From Phoronis australis (taxonomy: Eukaryota > Phoronida > Phoronidae), in contig NMRA01000013.1 of the NCBI GenBank assembly GCA_002633005.1, forward strand, positions 892,852 to 956,851: DNA of 64,000 nucleotides. Reading direction: 5' to 3'. Positions 46,242-56,918 of the stretch are shown piece after piece. A program made the translations under genes and the position numbers. The number at the start of each line of letters is the position of its first letter. Positions within the stretch are counted from its first letter, which is position 1. The notes under the pieces are model-generated. The model had not been told where the DNA came from, did no database searches, and saw only the letters and a list, made by a program, of their open reading frames with translations.

Positions 46242-46713
46242 CAGGCCTTTATGCAGCGTATGTCGTGGTGGTCCACTGATCTGGACGCCCTGGCAAGGAC
46301 GCCCAAAGTATCATTTGGATGCCCACTGTCAATAGGAACCTTTCAAGTTTGGACTCGCATTGTAATGAATACTAGGAAGCCTCTGAAGGCTTACAGTGGG
46401 GGCTCTTTTTTCAAAGCAGGAAGACATATACTATGTATATACAAAGTATATACAATGTTGCTATGCTCACACTTGGTTGATAGCATTGTAAAATCTTCTT
46501 GGTCTACAGTTTTTTTTAGTAAAATTACAAACTACAGAAGGCTGTTTTGTAATCTTAAATGTAAAAACCTTGGTCTAGGCAATTTTTGTAAAAAAATCTG
46601 TGTTTGGGGGTATTGCTGGAGGTGGGGGGTTATGCGTCGGAATCATGGACGCCCTGGAATACTGGGAACCCCATTTTGGACACCCTATTTTTGAAATCCT
46701 GGATAAAGGCCTG
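46242..46713. mobile_element. hAT-type MITE, short relative of 20350-21356
   Basis: The left end CAGGCCTTTATGCAGCG and the complement of the right end CAGGCCTTTATCCAGGA are inverted. The flanking 8 bases are CACCTTGG and GACCTTGG (7 of 8 identical), a slightly mutated hAT target duplication. It shares GGACGCCCTGGCAAGGACGC and CATGGACGCCCTGGAATA with the 20-kb copy. The open frame at 46224-46694 spans it and is not a gene. Confidence 0.8.
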
Positions 46714-48220
46714 GACCTTGGTCCAAAAACTTGATATTGCCATTGGCAATTGTCCGCATCAAGTTCTTTATAGAACGTTCCATACCAATGTTGTTACAGC
46801 AATGTTTTGGTGGCAATCAGTAGAAATGGCCAACTTTGGTCCTGGATCCAAGTTTACAGTGCAAGTTAATTGGATTTTCCAAGCGCTTAAACAGGTGGAT
46901 TTAAAAGCTTTGCGTTGATGGTTCAAGTTTCGTGTGACCGGTTAACTACAGCGTCATTGTAGTTGTCACCAGATGTCACTGTCTGTAAGAAGGCCACGTT
47001 TTGTGGTATCCTTTGGTACAATAAATTCTGGCCAGTTTAGGACACAATAGGGCAGAGAAGGGAAATGTTATTTTCTCACTTTTCCATGAATGACGTGTTT
47101 GAAATGGATGAGGTTTTACTGTACCATCTGTTTTAAATATTCGCAATGATATCACTATAACGACCAACTTCATTTCACGCATAATGCAACCGTATACATA
47201 ATATTTCAAAACTAAAAAAATCGCCTGCATTACGTTTTTGTAATACCATCTCGTGATAATTCCAATTCCCCACGCTTCAAACTGCTTTAGGTCGGTGTCA
47301 ACTAACAGCTGAAGCCAGTGTGAAGGATTCACCTAGTCTGGCAGTTTTCATCAAGGATCTTCTAGTATAGCAAAGAGTTGATATGAAAAGACCTTAATAA
47401 GGAAAAACATCATCAATGTCCATTTTATAATAATGACATAATACCTTGATACACTTCATTAGATTGTTTGGCAGATCATAACGATGAATTATTGATTGAT
47501 GTATTATGTCTTTATGTGAGCCTAATTCCCCATTATCTGTATTTGATATAAACATTACCTATTACGCATTTCCATGTTCTAAGCTACTTTGGAATGGTTT
47601 GGCTGGGGGAAATCGCCATCCCAGCTAATTTATTTATTGTATTTCTGGGTCTGCACTGAATAATTAGCATCATTTAAGGGCCAATTGCAGTGATTAGCTT
47701 ATTTTTTGTTTGAACAAATATTGGGCTTAACTGGGAAGAAGTTAAATTTCTAACATTTATTTTGAAATCTAGAGAGGTTTTCAAATCGCTAGAATTAAAA
47801 CCTGTGTGTTTAAGATCAGAATTTTGAGTAGTGAGTAGGTATGATGTATGGAGGGAAAAGGGAAGACTTATTCACACTGAGGATTCATGTCATGACCAGA
47901 AAAGGCAGATCAATAGTGGTGCTTTCATATTGGCACTCTCAAGAGTAATGAGAGCGAGAAAGTGATTTCTGCTTGATCCTGACTTAGATTTGGTGGACAG
48001 AAATTCAATTATGATTTAGAAGTTCATTAATTTCGAAATACAGGAATAAACCTTTGACAGCCCCTCCTATTGATGGATAGTTTAACTAATTTCTTTTAAC
48101 TTTTTGACATTGGCTGAGATCAAAATTCTCGCGCTTTATGACTTCATAGCCATGGATTCTTCTTCACAGTGAGAAATGTATGAAACATGGTCTCCGTCAT
48201 TCCTACGTGGTTTACCTTTT
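46714..48220. other. Intronic stretch, nothing recognised
   Basis: A fragment with AAACAGGTGGATTTAAA near 46889 resembles the block in 21819-24244. No exon was seen. Confidence 0.35.
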
Positions 48221-49495
48221 TATGCACTCACACTATTTGTAGACATTTTATGCCATCACCCCTGTTTATTCGGCATGTGGTATCCAGGGTCCAGCTCTAT
48301 CTTCAAAACCCTTTGATAATATGTTCATGAAATTTTATACATTTGTTCCTTTTATGGATGGGATGGCGTGAGTGAACGTTCCGATGGATCTGACTACCGG
48401 TGTGCCCTTTAGTAGTAATTTTAGTTTAAATTACATTTACCAGTGTGTCTTCAAAGATCCTCTACGGATTTTCATAAATTTGGCAAATAAGCATCTATTA
48501 GTGAGATGACGCTACTCTCCTGTTTTTGGATGGATTCGAGGTATTTTGCACCACCCAGTGGCCATTTTTACTGTTTTTGGTGTCTGCCCCTCTGTTAACC
48601 AAACCACTCTAAGGTTGATTGTGAAAATTGGTATATATGCTCCTACTGTGAAGAGGATGGCTGACGTTGATTTTCGGACATGTTCAACTACTTTGGCAGT
48701 GACTGGCACCCCTTAGTGGCAATTTTTTTGTTTCCATGACTGTATCCTCCTTTTCCTTTTGCAAAATCATTTTGAAGCTCTGCAGAAGTATTCTTATGGA
48801 GGTGGCAACAGATGACGATGAGTTTTAGACCAATCCAACTACAGCTGTGCCCCCTGGTGGCAACTTTATATTTTATGTTTGCTTTTGTAACTTCAGTGTT
48901 TTGTAAAGCTTTTTCATGAAATTTGGCAAACTAATTTCTGTTATGAAGATGACAGCACCTTTCCTTTTTTGTGATGAATTCAACTTGTTCTGCACCAACT
49001 AGTGGCCATTTTAATTATTTTTAGTGTGTTTTTTGTGGTCTGCTTCTGTTTCCTCTGCCATACCGCGCAGAGGATCGTTATAAAAATTAGCAGACAAGAG
49101 ATTGGCTGACGAGAATTTTGAAATGAGTTCAAGTACTTTGGTGCCTCTTACTGACATATTTGCACATCTACGGTTGCATCTCATAAACCCCTTGCGAGAT
49201 GTTTTTGAGGTTTTGCAATTGTACTCCTATCAATTTGACAACAGATGGATGGATTTGACTAGTGCTGTGGTTCCTAATGTCAGTTTTTTTCTACGTTTGC
49301 CTTCGTGTCTTGGGAGTTCTTTGACGAGTTTTCGTGAAATTTGTCAAATACTTTTGAGAGATGACACAGTCACCTTCCCATTTTTGGATGGGTCCACTGT
49401 ATTTTGTGCCATCTACTGGCCATTTTTTATGATATAAATAAACACCCCTGGAAGCACACTATTTGCGGTGCAGTCGTGGGTGCATTTCAACGCTT
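48221..49495 (+). mobile_element. H element, older diverged copy
   Basis: Starts TATGCACTCACACTATTTG and ends GTGGGTGCATTTCAACGCTT, diverged versions of the H ends. Block positions (~48412, 48557, 48710, 48853, 49000, 49150, 49275, 49411) keep the ~145-bp spacing. The right-end hairpin is lost. More mutations than the 26-kb and 36-kb copies suggest greater age. Confidence 0.75.
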
Positions 49496-50436
49496 CCAAA
49501 AGTAATAATAGTACTCTCCACCGCACTGCAGTAGAAATGTTCCGGAAAGATTTTAAAATGCTGTTTACACAAGTAGGTTTAACTTCCCATCCACATTATG
49601 TAGGATTTGAAAGTGGCGCTGGACACCTGTTCGCCACAGGCAAGATAGTGAATTTCAATATGGTGCGACAATTCTGAAAATTAGCTTTTTTTATAGTGCC
49701 TAATGGTTTATTTGAATCTGATCACACATTTGTCAAATATATTTCCAATGTTGGCCACATTTTGACAGTTTCTCAAGTTTGTTCATGAGTTTAAATAGTG
49801 GAAATTACAGTTAAGATAAACTGGCCACATTCTGATCTAGGTCCCTTTCTCACCACTGTAGATCCGATGTCAACTTGTTACAAATTCAAATGAGAAGTGT
49901 TTTTTGGTATCGCAAAGAACTGACTGTTTGTTATTTCTTAAGCGTGGCATTAGTTTTTGGCCAAATCAGAATTAAGAAATGGAAAACAAAAACGACTCAT
50001 TATCGAAACGACGTTTTGATATTAATCGTACATCCTCATCGGGTACAGTAGTCAGACAGACCAAATCTCAACAGAATGCTTCATGTTACAGTGCATGGTG
50101 CAGGATCTGTCAACTAAAAATTCTACTACACGTACTTTGATGTGACCCTTTGTTCTTTGACCCACTTATATCGAAATGTTGTTTTCACACTGTATTCTGA
50201 GCATTGTTTTTGTCTTCCACGTTTTATTTCTTTGAGGCGTTGCTCAGTGCATAAAGTAACCCACCATGGGCTCTCAAGCAACATCAAACTGTTCGTTCTT
50301 CTGAAGCATGAAATCGTCAGCAGTTTGACGAAGGAAAATTTGGGACAATTTTATGGTTAAAATTAAGTGGTCCAACTTAAAAGTTGTTTTCGTTATTATA
50401 GGTAGGCTTCTATCAGGTTTGATACTTAGGTAGGCT
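49496..50436. other. Intronic stretch, nothing recognised
   Basis: No supported exon or assigned repeat. Confidence 0.3.
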
Positions 50437-50582
50437 CAGTGGCAGATTTAGAGGGGGGCCAGGGCCCCCCTAAAATTCTCCTAGATCCATTTGGCAGTTC
50501 GGGGGCGCAGATGTCTGACGAGCAAAATTCTGGCTAATACTCTGACGTGCCCCCCCAACTCAAAATCCTGGATCTGCCCCTG
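50437..50582. mobile_element. hAT-like MITE with CAGTGGCAGAT...ATCTGCCCCTG ends
   Basis: Inverted ends CAGTGGCAGATTTAGAGGGG and CAGGGGCAGATCCAGGATTT (complement of the right end), 146 bp, non-coding. Interior blocks ATTTGGCAGTT and TCTGACG-GCAAAAT match the copy at 16847-17009. No clean target duplication. Confidence 0.65.
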
Positions 50583-53500
50583 AGGTTTGTATCAGCTTTG
50601 ATACTTGTATAGTTTATTTTTACTTATTAGGCAAAGTATATACTTTCAACATTTCTTAATGTACCTGTTGCCTTCTGGGAAATGTGTCGGGATACCTCAG
50701 AGAATTGGTCTAAAGCTGTGGTAAAAATTCTTCAATTTGGGACAAAATAATTCCAATTATAATTGTCATATTTGTATTTTTAGAGGCTTACCACATTGTT
50801 GCTAATGCTCCCAATTTTTGCCAAATGCCTTGCATTAGCTACACCATACAAATCATGTTAAAAGCAAAGAAAACTGTGTTGAAAAGTTATGTATGTTTAG
50901 TGTGTGCGTGCCTGTACCTGCCTACATGTGTTTATCCTAAGGAGAGACTGCACTGTAATGATGGAACCTGATCCAGTCAGGGGATTAGTTGATTGTATTG
51001 TGGTGGGGAATCTGCGATTTCATCAATGAGGGATTTACTAAATATTCAGTCTCATTACAGCCATAATATACGTCATTTTTTGCCATAGCGACCATTTATT
51101 GAGGGGATTTGACCCCCTGATCACCCCCCCTTTGTTTTTTGTCATTATTATTTAGTTGCATAAAAATGTTTACCAGGGTCTTTATCTTTCAGAGCCAAAC
51201 TACAACTGCAGCAAGCATTGAAATATTTACCAAAAGTTGCTGTGCAACATCTGTTTCAAAAGATTTTCATTCTTCATCAGAAATAACTCAAAGTTTCCGA
51301 ATTGTTGTTAGTTCTTGCCACTTTGATTGATTACAAAATGTTACGATTTGAAGCAAGACAAGATACTAGGAGTTTTCAGAAGGTCTTGGGGATTGTTTTC
51401 ACAAGCATGTTGAGTTCACTGGCATGTGACTGTCAGTGTTGCTGACAAGTCATCATTTTTTTCCGCGACTATTATTAAAAAATGAAAGTCGATGCAGCTT
51501 TGGTGATTTTTTGTAGCCGAACCAGAGATCATGATTTGTCTTATGCGTCACGTAAACTGTTAAATTTGAATGCTATCCATGTTATTCGCCAAACTGCGGC
51601 CTGTTAAATGAAACGTGACTTTAAAAAGTGCTTTCACCTCACAATTTGTGAGTATTGCTTTGCCAAATAATGATTAGTGTGTCACAGTCTAGAAATAATT
51701 TATAGGAATTATCTCAGTTAAATTACTCTTAGCAGTTGTATATATTCTCAGATACTTAGCAGTTTTCGTCAATAAAGATTTTGCTTGATTTTTGAAACAG
51801 TTGGGTGAATAAACTTGGCTATAAACAGGCAGACCTGTGCTGCGTGTTTGAATTCATCATGTGCTGTATAAACTGGTTATGAGCAAAAACGGCAATTTCC
51901 GACGATGCGCGTACTTTATTGCATATTTCATCTAGTTGTTTCTCGTGATTATTTTCCTGATAAAACTGTTGTCATGCTTAGGATAGAAGTGCCTGAATTA
52001 GTGCCTCTATTGAATTTGACGTAAGTTATATTATGGAGCTCTCTGTATTAAGTAGGCTCACAACATTGTACTGATTGTTGACACAAAAATAGGTTTTGGG
52101 AAGCAATTTCCCACCATGCTGGTTTGCGTTTGAGTATCAAGCTGTGACCAATGCTGGTGTAAGAAGTAGGTAGCTGATACCCGTGTTTTCTGGTTCAAAC
52201 TGCGAAGTATTTTGTGATGCCTACTCTAAAAATATGTGCAAACTCATTATAAGCCAAGTCTGCGGGATATGTAAAACTGTGAACTCCTCATGTGGTGTTG
52301 GATGGAGCAGGTGATACAGTTAGTGTAGTAGCATGGGGAGAAAGTAGTCCGTTCCTTCGTGCACAAAACAGTAGTTTGAACATATTTTAATTACTTTTAC
52401 TATAGGTGAATTTACGCAATCTATTTCCACCAAACATCGACAGCTTCACATCTGACATCTTGCATATTGTTTCCGATGAAATGATTAGATTTTTATGATG
52501 TAATTTAATAAAATTTCAAAGGCAGTCAATTACATGCACTTCTGTACATGTCGTTCGCGGAAAAAAACACAAATGAAATTTCACTTTCCCCCCAATTTTT
52601 TCAAGTTGGTGAGATTTTACAATTAGTTTTTGTATCCATACAGTAAGGTCGCGCGAGTCCGTACTGATTCAGTTTGATTTCCAAATCGAGACGTTCCATA
52701 TTTCCGTTAATCGTACATGATTTCAGTTGAAACCTTCTCAGCACACACACCTCTACCTGAACTATTACATCCATTGTGAAAAGTATTGAACCAGTAACAT
52801 GTAGTGTATTGCAAACATTCTCTAATATCCAGGATGCTACTCAAGGTCGCGAGGGTCACAGCTACTGGAGAAACTTCAAACAGTTGCGACAGCTTTTAAT
52901 ACATTTTAAACGTGATATACAAGATTCTTCAAACTTTTAAAAAATTACACTCGCATAACGTGTTTGTAGCGCCATCTTGCTACAACTTAGATAAGCAAAA
53001 CATCAAATGATGTAACCCCGGCGTCTGCTAACTATCGAAGCCGAGCTGGTACGAAAAGTTCAACTGTACAGTGTACATCAACGGTACCTTATTATGAAAA
53101 TGTCTTCTGACTTTCAGTATGATATGCATCTACTGACAAGTATGTGATGTAATTAGAGAAATGTTGTAATTATGAGGTTGTCACCATGTGGGCTGTGTAA
53201 CAACCACCTTTGTATCTAACAGTAGTGACGTACTTTGTCTGTCAGTCCTGACGTTTATTATCAAAACAGATGGTTTTTACGCTTTGCATTTCCTGATTTT
53301 TTGTACTTTGTCAATCAAACTTGGTGTAAAATGTCAAAACAGCATTTGTTTTTGTATTTTCAATAATGACAGAAAAAAAGTGCTTATACTTCACGTGAGT
53401 GGTGAAAATGCCAGCAGCTTCAATAGCTAAAACGCTAATCAAAACACTTAAGTTTTAGCTTATTACAGATGCGCTGTTCGTGGAGGGGTAATATTTGCTA

Positions 53501-53677
53501 GCAGTTAGTTTCTTCACCACCAGGAAAAGTGATGTCAAAACATGTTCACTCTCAGCCATAAACTGCGATGCCAAACGAAGGCTTTTTACCCCTGTGCATG
53601 TGTGTCCTTTGAAGTGAGCGGTCTGGCTACTAAAGTGTTGGTAGTTTTGGGTTACTCAGACCTCCAGCAAAGCACAA
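50583..53677. other. Intronic stretch, nothing recognised
   Basis: AT-rich. A segment at ~51690-51800 resembles ~59795-59900 (AATTATCTNAGTTA, ATATTCTCAGA), another diverged dispersed repeat. No exon was seen. Confidence 0.35.
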
Positions 53678-53917
53678 GGGGTCTATTTCATGAAAAGTGA
53701 CATAAGACGAGACAAAAAATCGGCCTTACTCTCCCAGTTAACAGTTGCCAAGCAGGTCACTGTCATTAATAATTGATACAAATTTTTTCAGTAATTAACA
53801 GTTATGGGTATATTCTCACGTACATTATTGTTTTGCTTAACTTAAATTATTTTCCAAAAATAGATATGTTGAGCAAATTTCTGTCTTAAGTCGGTCACTT
53901 TTCATGAAACAGACCCC
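53678..53917. mobile_element. 240-bp MITE with GGGGTCTNTTTCATGAAAAG ends
   Basis: The left end GGGGTCTATTTCATGAAAAG and the complement of the right end GGGGTCTGTTTCATGAAAAG differ at one base in 20 and extend as GTGAC. Single ends of the same family occur at ~58499 and ~59965. Non-coding; no unambiguous target duplication. Confidence 0.75.
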
Positions 53918-54297
53918 AGTTAAAAGTTATGTAGCGCTTATAACCATTTACATTATTGGCGTTTCTGCTACTAGTGAAAGTGCTTGCACCGTATGTTGAA
54001 ACGCTAGAATTTTTAGTCAGTTTGTGAATGGAGTATCAGTAGGATTAAGATTGTCACAATTAGAAAATAATAATAGCAACCTTCGTCACCAAGCATCAAT
54101 GTACTGCGATTTTACTGTTCTGGCTGTAATTCTGATCTTGATGATGAACTAAATGTGATATGGCAACTGCACTGTAGTGTGTTAACAAGTTTTGTATTTG
54201 ATTGCAAACAGTTTTAATGCTACCCAACATGCCACCTGTGGCTCTGGAGTTCAAGGGTAAGGTGCCGACTACTGATTGAATTACTGCATTCTACTGG

Positions 54298-54420
54298 TGG
54301 TCCTGATGGCTCACCTGCACGGCTAGCAAAAGGAGCCGGGTCCAAGTCCTGGTTAGGGAAGAAATCTTTTCAGACTTATATTCATAAGGTCACATGGTGT
54401 GGCCACAGGTGACGTGTTGA
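54298..54420 (+). repeat. tRNA-headed SINE-like unit 2
   Basis: A-box-like TGGCTCACCTGC and B-box-like GGGTCCAAGTCC at correct spacing. The GAGCCGGGTNCNANTCCTGG core resembles unit 1. It lies just before exon 2 of the alpha2delta-like gene. Confidence 0.5.
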
Positions 54421-54496
54421 CCAGACTCCAGAAAATGTTTGCGATCTGTATTTTCCGCACACATTAACATAATTTCTGTGCTAAATTTGTTTACAG

Positions 54497-54578
54497 ATTA
54501 CAAGCCTTTTCAAATCACCTTGACAACACACTTGGACAGTACCTCGACGATGCAATGGGCAAGACATTTCTGGAAAAG
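54497..54578 (+). CDS. Exon 2 of an alpha2delta-like gene
   Basis: Bounded by TTTGTTTACAG| and GAAAAG|GTTTGA. The 82 bp give one base (completing the codon left open by 15868-15950) plus 27 codons: LQAFSNHLDNTLGQYLDD, AMGKTFLEK. In calcium channel alpha2delta subunits, the segment just after the signal peptide is an amphipathic helix ending in a Ser/Gly-X3-Leu-X2-Lys-type turn before a Tyr-rich segment. This exon plus the next aligns there without gaps. The usual Trp in the helix is absent. It ends in phase 0, matching the next exon's start. The open frame in another register (54439-54621) is a shadow. Confidence 0.6.
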
Positions 54579-54657
54579 GTTTGAGTTTGTGATGCTGGAA
54601 CCACGTCATATTTCTTATTGATACTATGTATATTGCTGGATTCCATTTAAATGATAA

Positions 54658-55035
54658 AAATATTGAGAAAAGATACGTTTTGGAACCAAAGAAATTGTAC
54701 CTTGCGTAGAATGTGTGATGGGATTTATGAATACAAATGTGATGAGTGTTACGACAACTACGTCGGAGAGACATGTCACCAGTTATCGACTATGGTTAAG
54801 GATCATTGTAACACCAACCTGAAACCTATTACTGTTGTACAAGAGCATGCCAGAGACTTACATCACCAGATCTCTGATGAAGACTTTAGTATATTGGGTC
54901 TACACCCGCATAAGTAGAGACGCAAGATACGAGATGCTATTGAGATTCAAGTCCATAGAAATAGTCTAAACAAAGACCCAGGACTTTACTTACCTGCGGT
55001 GTATTTAGATTTGTTGCGAGATTCCCCCCGATACT
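54658..55035 (+). pseudogene. GIY-YIG endonuclease fragment of a Penelope-like retroelement
   Basis: The frame contains GIYEYKCDECYDNYVGET, a GIY...YVG core as in the C-terminal endonuclease of Penelope-like elements, then VVQEHARDLHH (the conserved EH...H step). After an in-frame TAG at 54915-54917, the same frame resumes with RRKIRDAIEIQ, NSLNKDPGLYLP and YLDLL, the usual C-terminal pattern of these enzymes, ending at 55035. The position normally holding the catalytic Arg/EH pair reads STMVKDH, so it is probably dead as well as stop-interrupted. No reverse transcriptase remains. It sits in the intron 80 bp after exon 2. Confidence 0.75.
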
Positions 55036-56202
55036 AGCGAATCTCCGAGACTGTTTTTATTGTTTTATTCTACAATGTCAGAGGGCGCACCGGGTGGTGA
55101 AACAAATCCGTGAGATATGGGCGAAATGGCTGTACACATTCTATACAAGATACGGTTGCTTTAGTTCCCAAAGGCATCTTATCAGTTGAATATTTCTTAT
55201 TGATAAACAAGTTAATGTAGTTATTTTCAAGCTCTGTAAATGCACCAATCGGCTTACAGCAATAAGTGTTTTGATTTTGATTTCGTCTGGTGTATGGTAA
55301 AAACTCACCAGTGTAGGTCATAATATGTTGGACAGGTGAAATTTTATTTTGTCATTTTTTCTGCACATGTAAATTATATGCGGGACCAGTTCTGTGCCAT
55401 AGCTACGAACAGACAATATTTCGAAAAAAATTGTGCATTCACAACAATGTTAACAGCGCTTGAGAAATGGAAAAAGTTTCATTTTGACAATTATTTTTGC
55501 TTAATCTAGTGAGATCTCCTGAGATGTTTATTGATTTTGTGGCCGAGTACATTAATTTACGTAGATGAGTGCGTATAATCCGCGTTTTAGCTCCTGGCTG
55601 TCCCTAGAGTTGCGCTAGAATCTCAAGTTCAGACTTGGACTTTGAGTTACATACTCATCTCAAATGATCAAACTTGAAGACACTTATGCATTGCTTTTAC
55701 TTCATAATTTTAGGATTTTTCCTAGGAGCCATTGGCCCCTAAAAATAATTTAGGGGCGCGAGACAGGTCACAAGAAAATGCCACAGACACCACAGGCAAT
55801 CCGTCTTACTAAGATATCTTTGCGAACCATGCAGTACATGCAAAATTAATTATGGCTTTTCCCGTCCCTTGTAAGCGCATTCTGCTGCCCGTTCTTGCCG
55901 CTGGTTAAATATTGGCTCACATAATTATGCACTGTAAATTACTGAGAATGGATTCCTTATGTCTTTATAGTCTACAGTCGCTCAAAAACATTAATAGACT
56001 TACCGGCAATGTGACTGTTGCTGCTTTGTTTTGAGAGCAGACGGATTGGTTCATTGTCATTTTAGAATCATCCACAGTCTGTTATAGCGGCAGTTTGTAG
56101 GCTGTTTTTTCCTACAGGAAGCATCCTCCTCAGTAAAGTCAGTAGTGAAGTAAAATCTTGGTAAATCAGAAGGCCTTTTGAACATTTTTTCGGAATTAGA
56201 GG
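55036..56202. other. Intronic stretch with a dispersed repeat 'F' copy
   Basis: Apart from the repeat at 55320-55515, nothing is recognised. Confidence 0.35.
55320..55515. repeat. Dispersed repeat 'F', copy
   Basis: Shares GTGAAATTTTATTTTNTCAT, TTCTGTGCCATAGCT, ATTCACAACAATGTTAACAG and GACAATTATTTTTGC with 63300-63510. Partial copies are at 22525-22600, 29740-29880 and 59440-59580. Confidence 0.6.
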
Positions 56203-56450
56203 AGGCAGTGTGGCCTAGTGTAATAGGTCCCCGCTCTCTTTTCTCGGTTTGAGTCCCACTGGGTCACACTGCTAAAGCCTTAAGCAAGGTCTCTGGCTCT
56301 TCACCTGGGTTTTAACCTTATATTAATAAAGCATAAAAATGGTTCCTGATGATCAGTGCAATGGGCCCACATGCACGGCCTGCGCACGTCGGATACAACG
56401 TGTATCGGACTGCCTACAATTATTTTTTTATATTTTTCGGAATGTCCTAA
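56203..56450 (+). repeat. tRNA-headed SINE-like unit 3
   Basis: A-box-like TGGCCTAGTGTAATAGG (56211) and B-box-like GGTTTGAGTCC (56247-56257), followed by a body containing GCACGGCCTGCGCACGTC. A similar GAGGCCTGCGCGCGTC segment at ~14785 may be a second body fragment. Confidence 0.5.
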
Positions 56451-56798
56451 GCTTAACAAGGTGGAAGTGAATATCACGTTTGTTGGCCAATGAGAAGCGA
56501 AGGAAATGAGTTGTGGCCGAGCTGGGTCACCAAATAGATAAACAGGAAGTTCAAAAGCTGCAATCAAATCGTAGGCTAGTAGAAACAATGTTCTGAAATT
56601 ATATTTGATCGCAAGTCCATTTGTTTAGGCGCTAGTTCAGTATATAACTAACTGAATAACAAAACTTCCAAAATTTCTCGAATCCTCAGGAGTTTGAAAA
56701 CTTCAGTTCATGACATTTCATGACTTTCGTGGTCATAATTAAAGCGCAACCTTTGCCTTTTATGCATTTGATGAGTTTTAAGACTTCTCGCTTTCCAG

Positions 56799-56918
56799 GA
56801 GTATGATAAGGTCCGCAAAGACGTGACCTTCTATGACCTTGAGCCAGCGAAGCTTCTTGACAAGATGGCTGAAAAACTTGGCTACGAGGTGCTTGGCAAG
56901 AAAAGGAGTGCGCTTCAG
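56799..56918 (+). CDS. Exon 3 of an alpha2delta-like gene
   Basis: Bounded by TCGCTTTCCAG| and CTTCAG|GTAGT. The 120 bp form exactly 40 codons in phase 0 at both ends, are clearly more GC-rich than the flanks, and read EYDKVRKDVTFYDLEPAKLL, DKMAEKLGYEVLGKKRSALQ. Joined to exon 2, this matches the pattern of the VWA_N region of alpha2delta subunits: a Leu-X2-Lys-X-Tyr turn, a charged segment, an acidic-Leu segment, then a Leu/Ala helix ending KK-X2-A(L/V). These subunits are secreted, lipid-anchored partners of voltage-gated calcium channels. The related CACHD1 family fits less well because spacing differs. The following exons would lie beyond the window. Confidence 0.6.

Larger units (their letters stand above)
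15951..54496 (+). other. Proposed intron 1 (38.5 kb), repeat-rich
   Basis: Bounded by GTAAGC at 15951 and TTTGTTTACAG ending at 54496. No other plausible coding exon was found inside on either strand; nearly all identifiable content is mobile DNA, listed separately. It includes two assembly gaps, so its true length is uncertain, and an undetected small exon or a nested gene is possible. Confidence 0.5.

Noticed and set aside
46224-46694. 156-codon open frame
   Set aside because: Coincides with the hAT MITE 46242-46713 and is not conserved with the larger relative at 20350-21356.
56799-56918. Exon 3 as part of a GTP cyclohydrolase feedback regulator (GFRP)
   Set aside because: A short stretch (EPAKLLDKM...GYEV) resembles the GFRP C-terminal part, but the upstream exon and the full gapless pattern fit alpha2delta much better.
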